Assembly: GCA_002354205.1 (NCBI GenBank) | Contig: DELD01000065.1 | Span: forward strand, 15,746 to 31,935 | Direction of reading: 5' to 3' | From: Micavibrio sp. UBA2705 | GTDB lineage: Bacteria; Pseudomonadota; Alphaproteobacteria; Micavibrionales; Micavibrionaceae | Length of the DNA: 16,190 nucleotides | Shown here: one piece after another, positions 15,811 to 16,190 of the stretch | Numbering within the stretch: the stretch's first letter is position 1 | Layout: the number at the start of each line of letters is the position of its first letter | Notes under the pieces: generated by a model | Told to the model about the DNA's origin: nothing | Seen by the model: the letters and a program-made list of their open reading frames with translations, nothing else | Database searches by the model: none | Program-made: the position numbers and the translations under genes

Positions 15811-15904
15811 AGGGGCTGATATGTGTTTGTTGCGATGTGGCGGCTCGTCGTTTTCGGCGCTTGCATGAGTACTATACTGCATTTTACGCACGGAGGGGTA
15901 AAAA

Positions 15905-15910
15905 ATTATA
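15905..15910 (-). promoter_or_regulatory. Possible -10 element of the sulfation operon
   Basis: The minus strand reads TATAAT here, a perfect -10 box. No convincing -35 lies 16-18 bases upstream. A transcript from it would start near 15898, which would rule out TTG 15918 as the flippase start and leave a leader of about 15 bases (ATG 15882) or 87 bases (ATG 15810). Confidence 0.35.
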
Positions 15911-15992
15911 CTGGTCAAAGACGGTCATAAATTGTAGTATATAGATATTCGTATTCACGGATATACCCCGCATTTTTACCAGTAAGAGGCAT

Positions 15993-16190
15993 ATGGAAGA
16001 CGTTGTATCACACCATAATATTTGGGCTGTTTTGTCCGATATTCTACTCATTCTAGGCCTGTCGGGCATTATGATCCCCGCTTTGCAGCGCTTTAAAGTA
16101 TCGCCGGTGATTGGCTATTTGTTTTGCGGCTTGTTGATTGGCCCTTATGGCCTTGGCACTTATGGCGCGGGTATACCGTGGCTGCAGCAT
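15993..16190 (+). CDS. KefB-type monovalent cation:proton antiporter (CPA2), N-terminal part
   Basis: The first 66 residues of a CPA2-family antiporter; the gene runs off the window. After a short polar start (MEDVVSHHNIW) come the first membrane helix (VLSDILLILGLSGIMIPAL) and the characteristic RFKVSPVIGYLFCGLLIGPYG at about 36-56, where the GYLxxGLxxGP pattern marks the second helix of the family. Such proteins exchange K+ or Na+ for protons across the inner membrane; whether a TrkA-N regulatory domain follows cannot be seen. AAGAGG at 15984-15989 precedes ATG 15993 by three bases. It diverges from the flippase operon, with a shared promoter region of about 110-180 bases. Confidence 0.9.
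   Translation, partial: MEDVVSHHNIWAVLSDILLILGLSGIMIPALQRFKVSPVIGYLFCGLLIGPYGLGTYGAGIPWLQH

Noticed and set aside
15811..15918. Flippase start at TTG 15918
   Set aside because: No ribosome binding site is seen, the residues up to 15811 do not look like the family, and a TATAAT box lies inside this stretch. ATG 15882 remains possible.

Overview
The window reads as chromosomal DNA of a Gram-negative proteobacterium, most likely an alphaproteobacterium. This rests on the mix of families (YfbK-type VWA protein behind an ECF sigma factor, CPA2 antiporter, PQE-type CPBP protease, CysQ) and on Sec, Tat and inner-membrane signals throughout. The taxon is an inference and I cannot narrow it further. 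No tRNA, rRNA, CRISPR array or insertion sequence was seen.

Layout. (1) 1-513 is the 3' end of guaA. (2) 520-1376 is an AT-richer patch with AGA arginine codons. It holds two unrecognised membrane proteins, the second apparently frameshifted, and lies directly behind guaA, a known integration hotspot. (3) 1430-3374, minus strand: a SnoaL-like protein, a secreted alpha/beta hydrolase and a CPBP membrane protease. (4) 3534-6225, plus strand: an ABC ATPase, its permease (ATGA overlap) and a DUF3147 protein. (5) 6197-7646, minus strand: a YeiH-type transporter followed by a PQ-loop protein. (6) 7929-10644, minus strand: an ECF sigma factor overlapping a 727-residue protein with an anti-sigma-like N-terminus, a membrane span and a VWA/YfbK domain, ended by a clear terminator. 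(7) 10846-11622, plus strand: an unrecognised protein expressed divergently from the sigma factor. (8) 11624-15810 or 15882, minus strand: a four-gene operon of flippase, membrane-anchored sulfotransferase, Tat-signal sulfotransferase and Sec-signal CysQ phosphatase. (9) 15993 onward: the start of a KefB-type antiporter.

The most interesting part is region 8. Bacterial PAPS-dependent sulfotransferases and CysQ normally work in the cytoplasm. Here all three soluble enzymes carry N-terminal export or anchor signals and follow a polysaccharide flippase. Together they look like a glycan sulfation module on the periplasmic face: the flippase delivers a lipid-linked glycan, two sulfotransferases modify it, and an exported phosphatase removes the inhibitory by-product PAP. 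The arrangement parallels the eukaryotic Golgi, which has type II sulfotransferases and a lumenal PAP phosphatase. The missing element is a PAPS source outside the cytoplasm. The model is therefore inference, although the gene order and signals are visible directly.

The sigma/VWA pair (region 6) looks like an envelope-stress or surface-sensing switch. An AT-rich divergent promoter region with an inverted repeat may connect it to the unknown gene at 10846.
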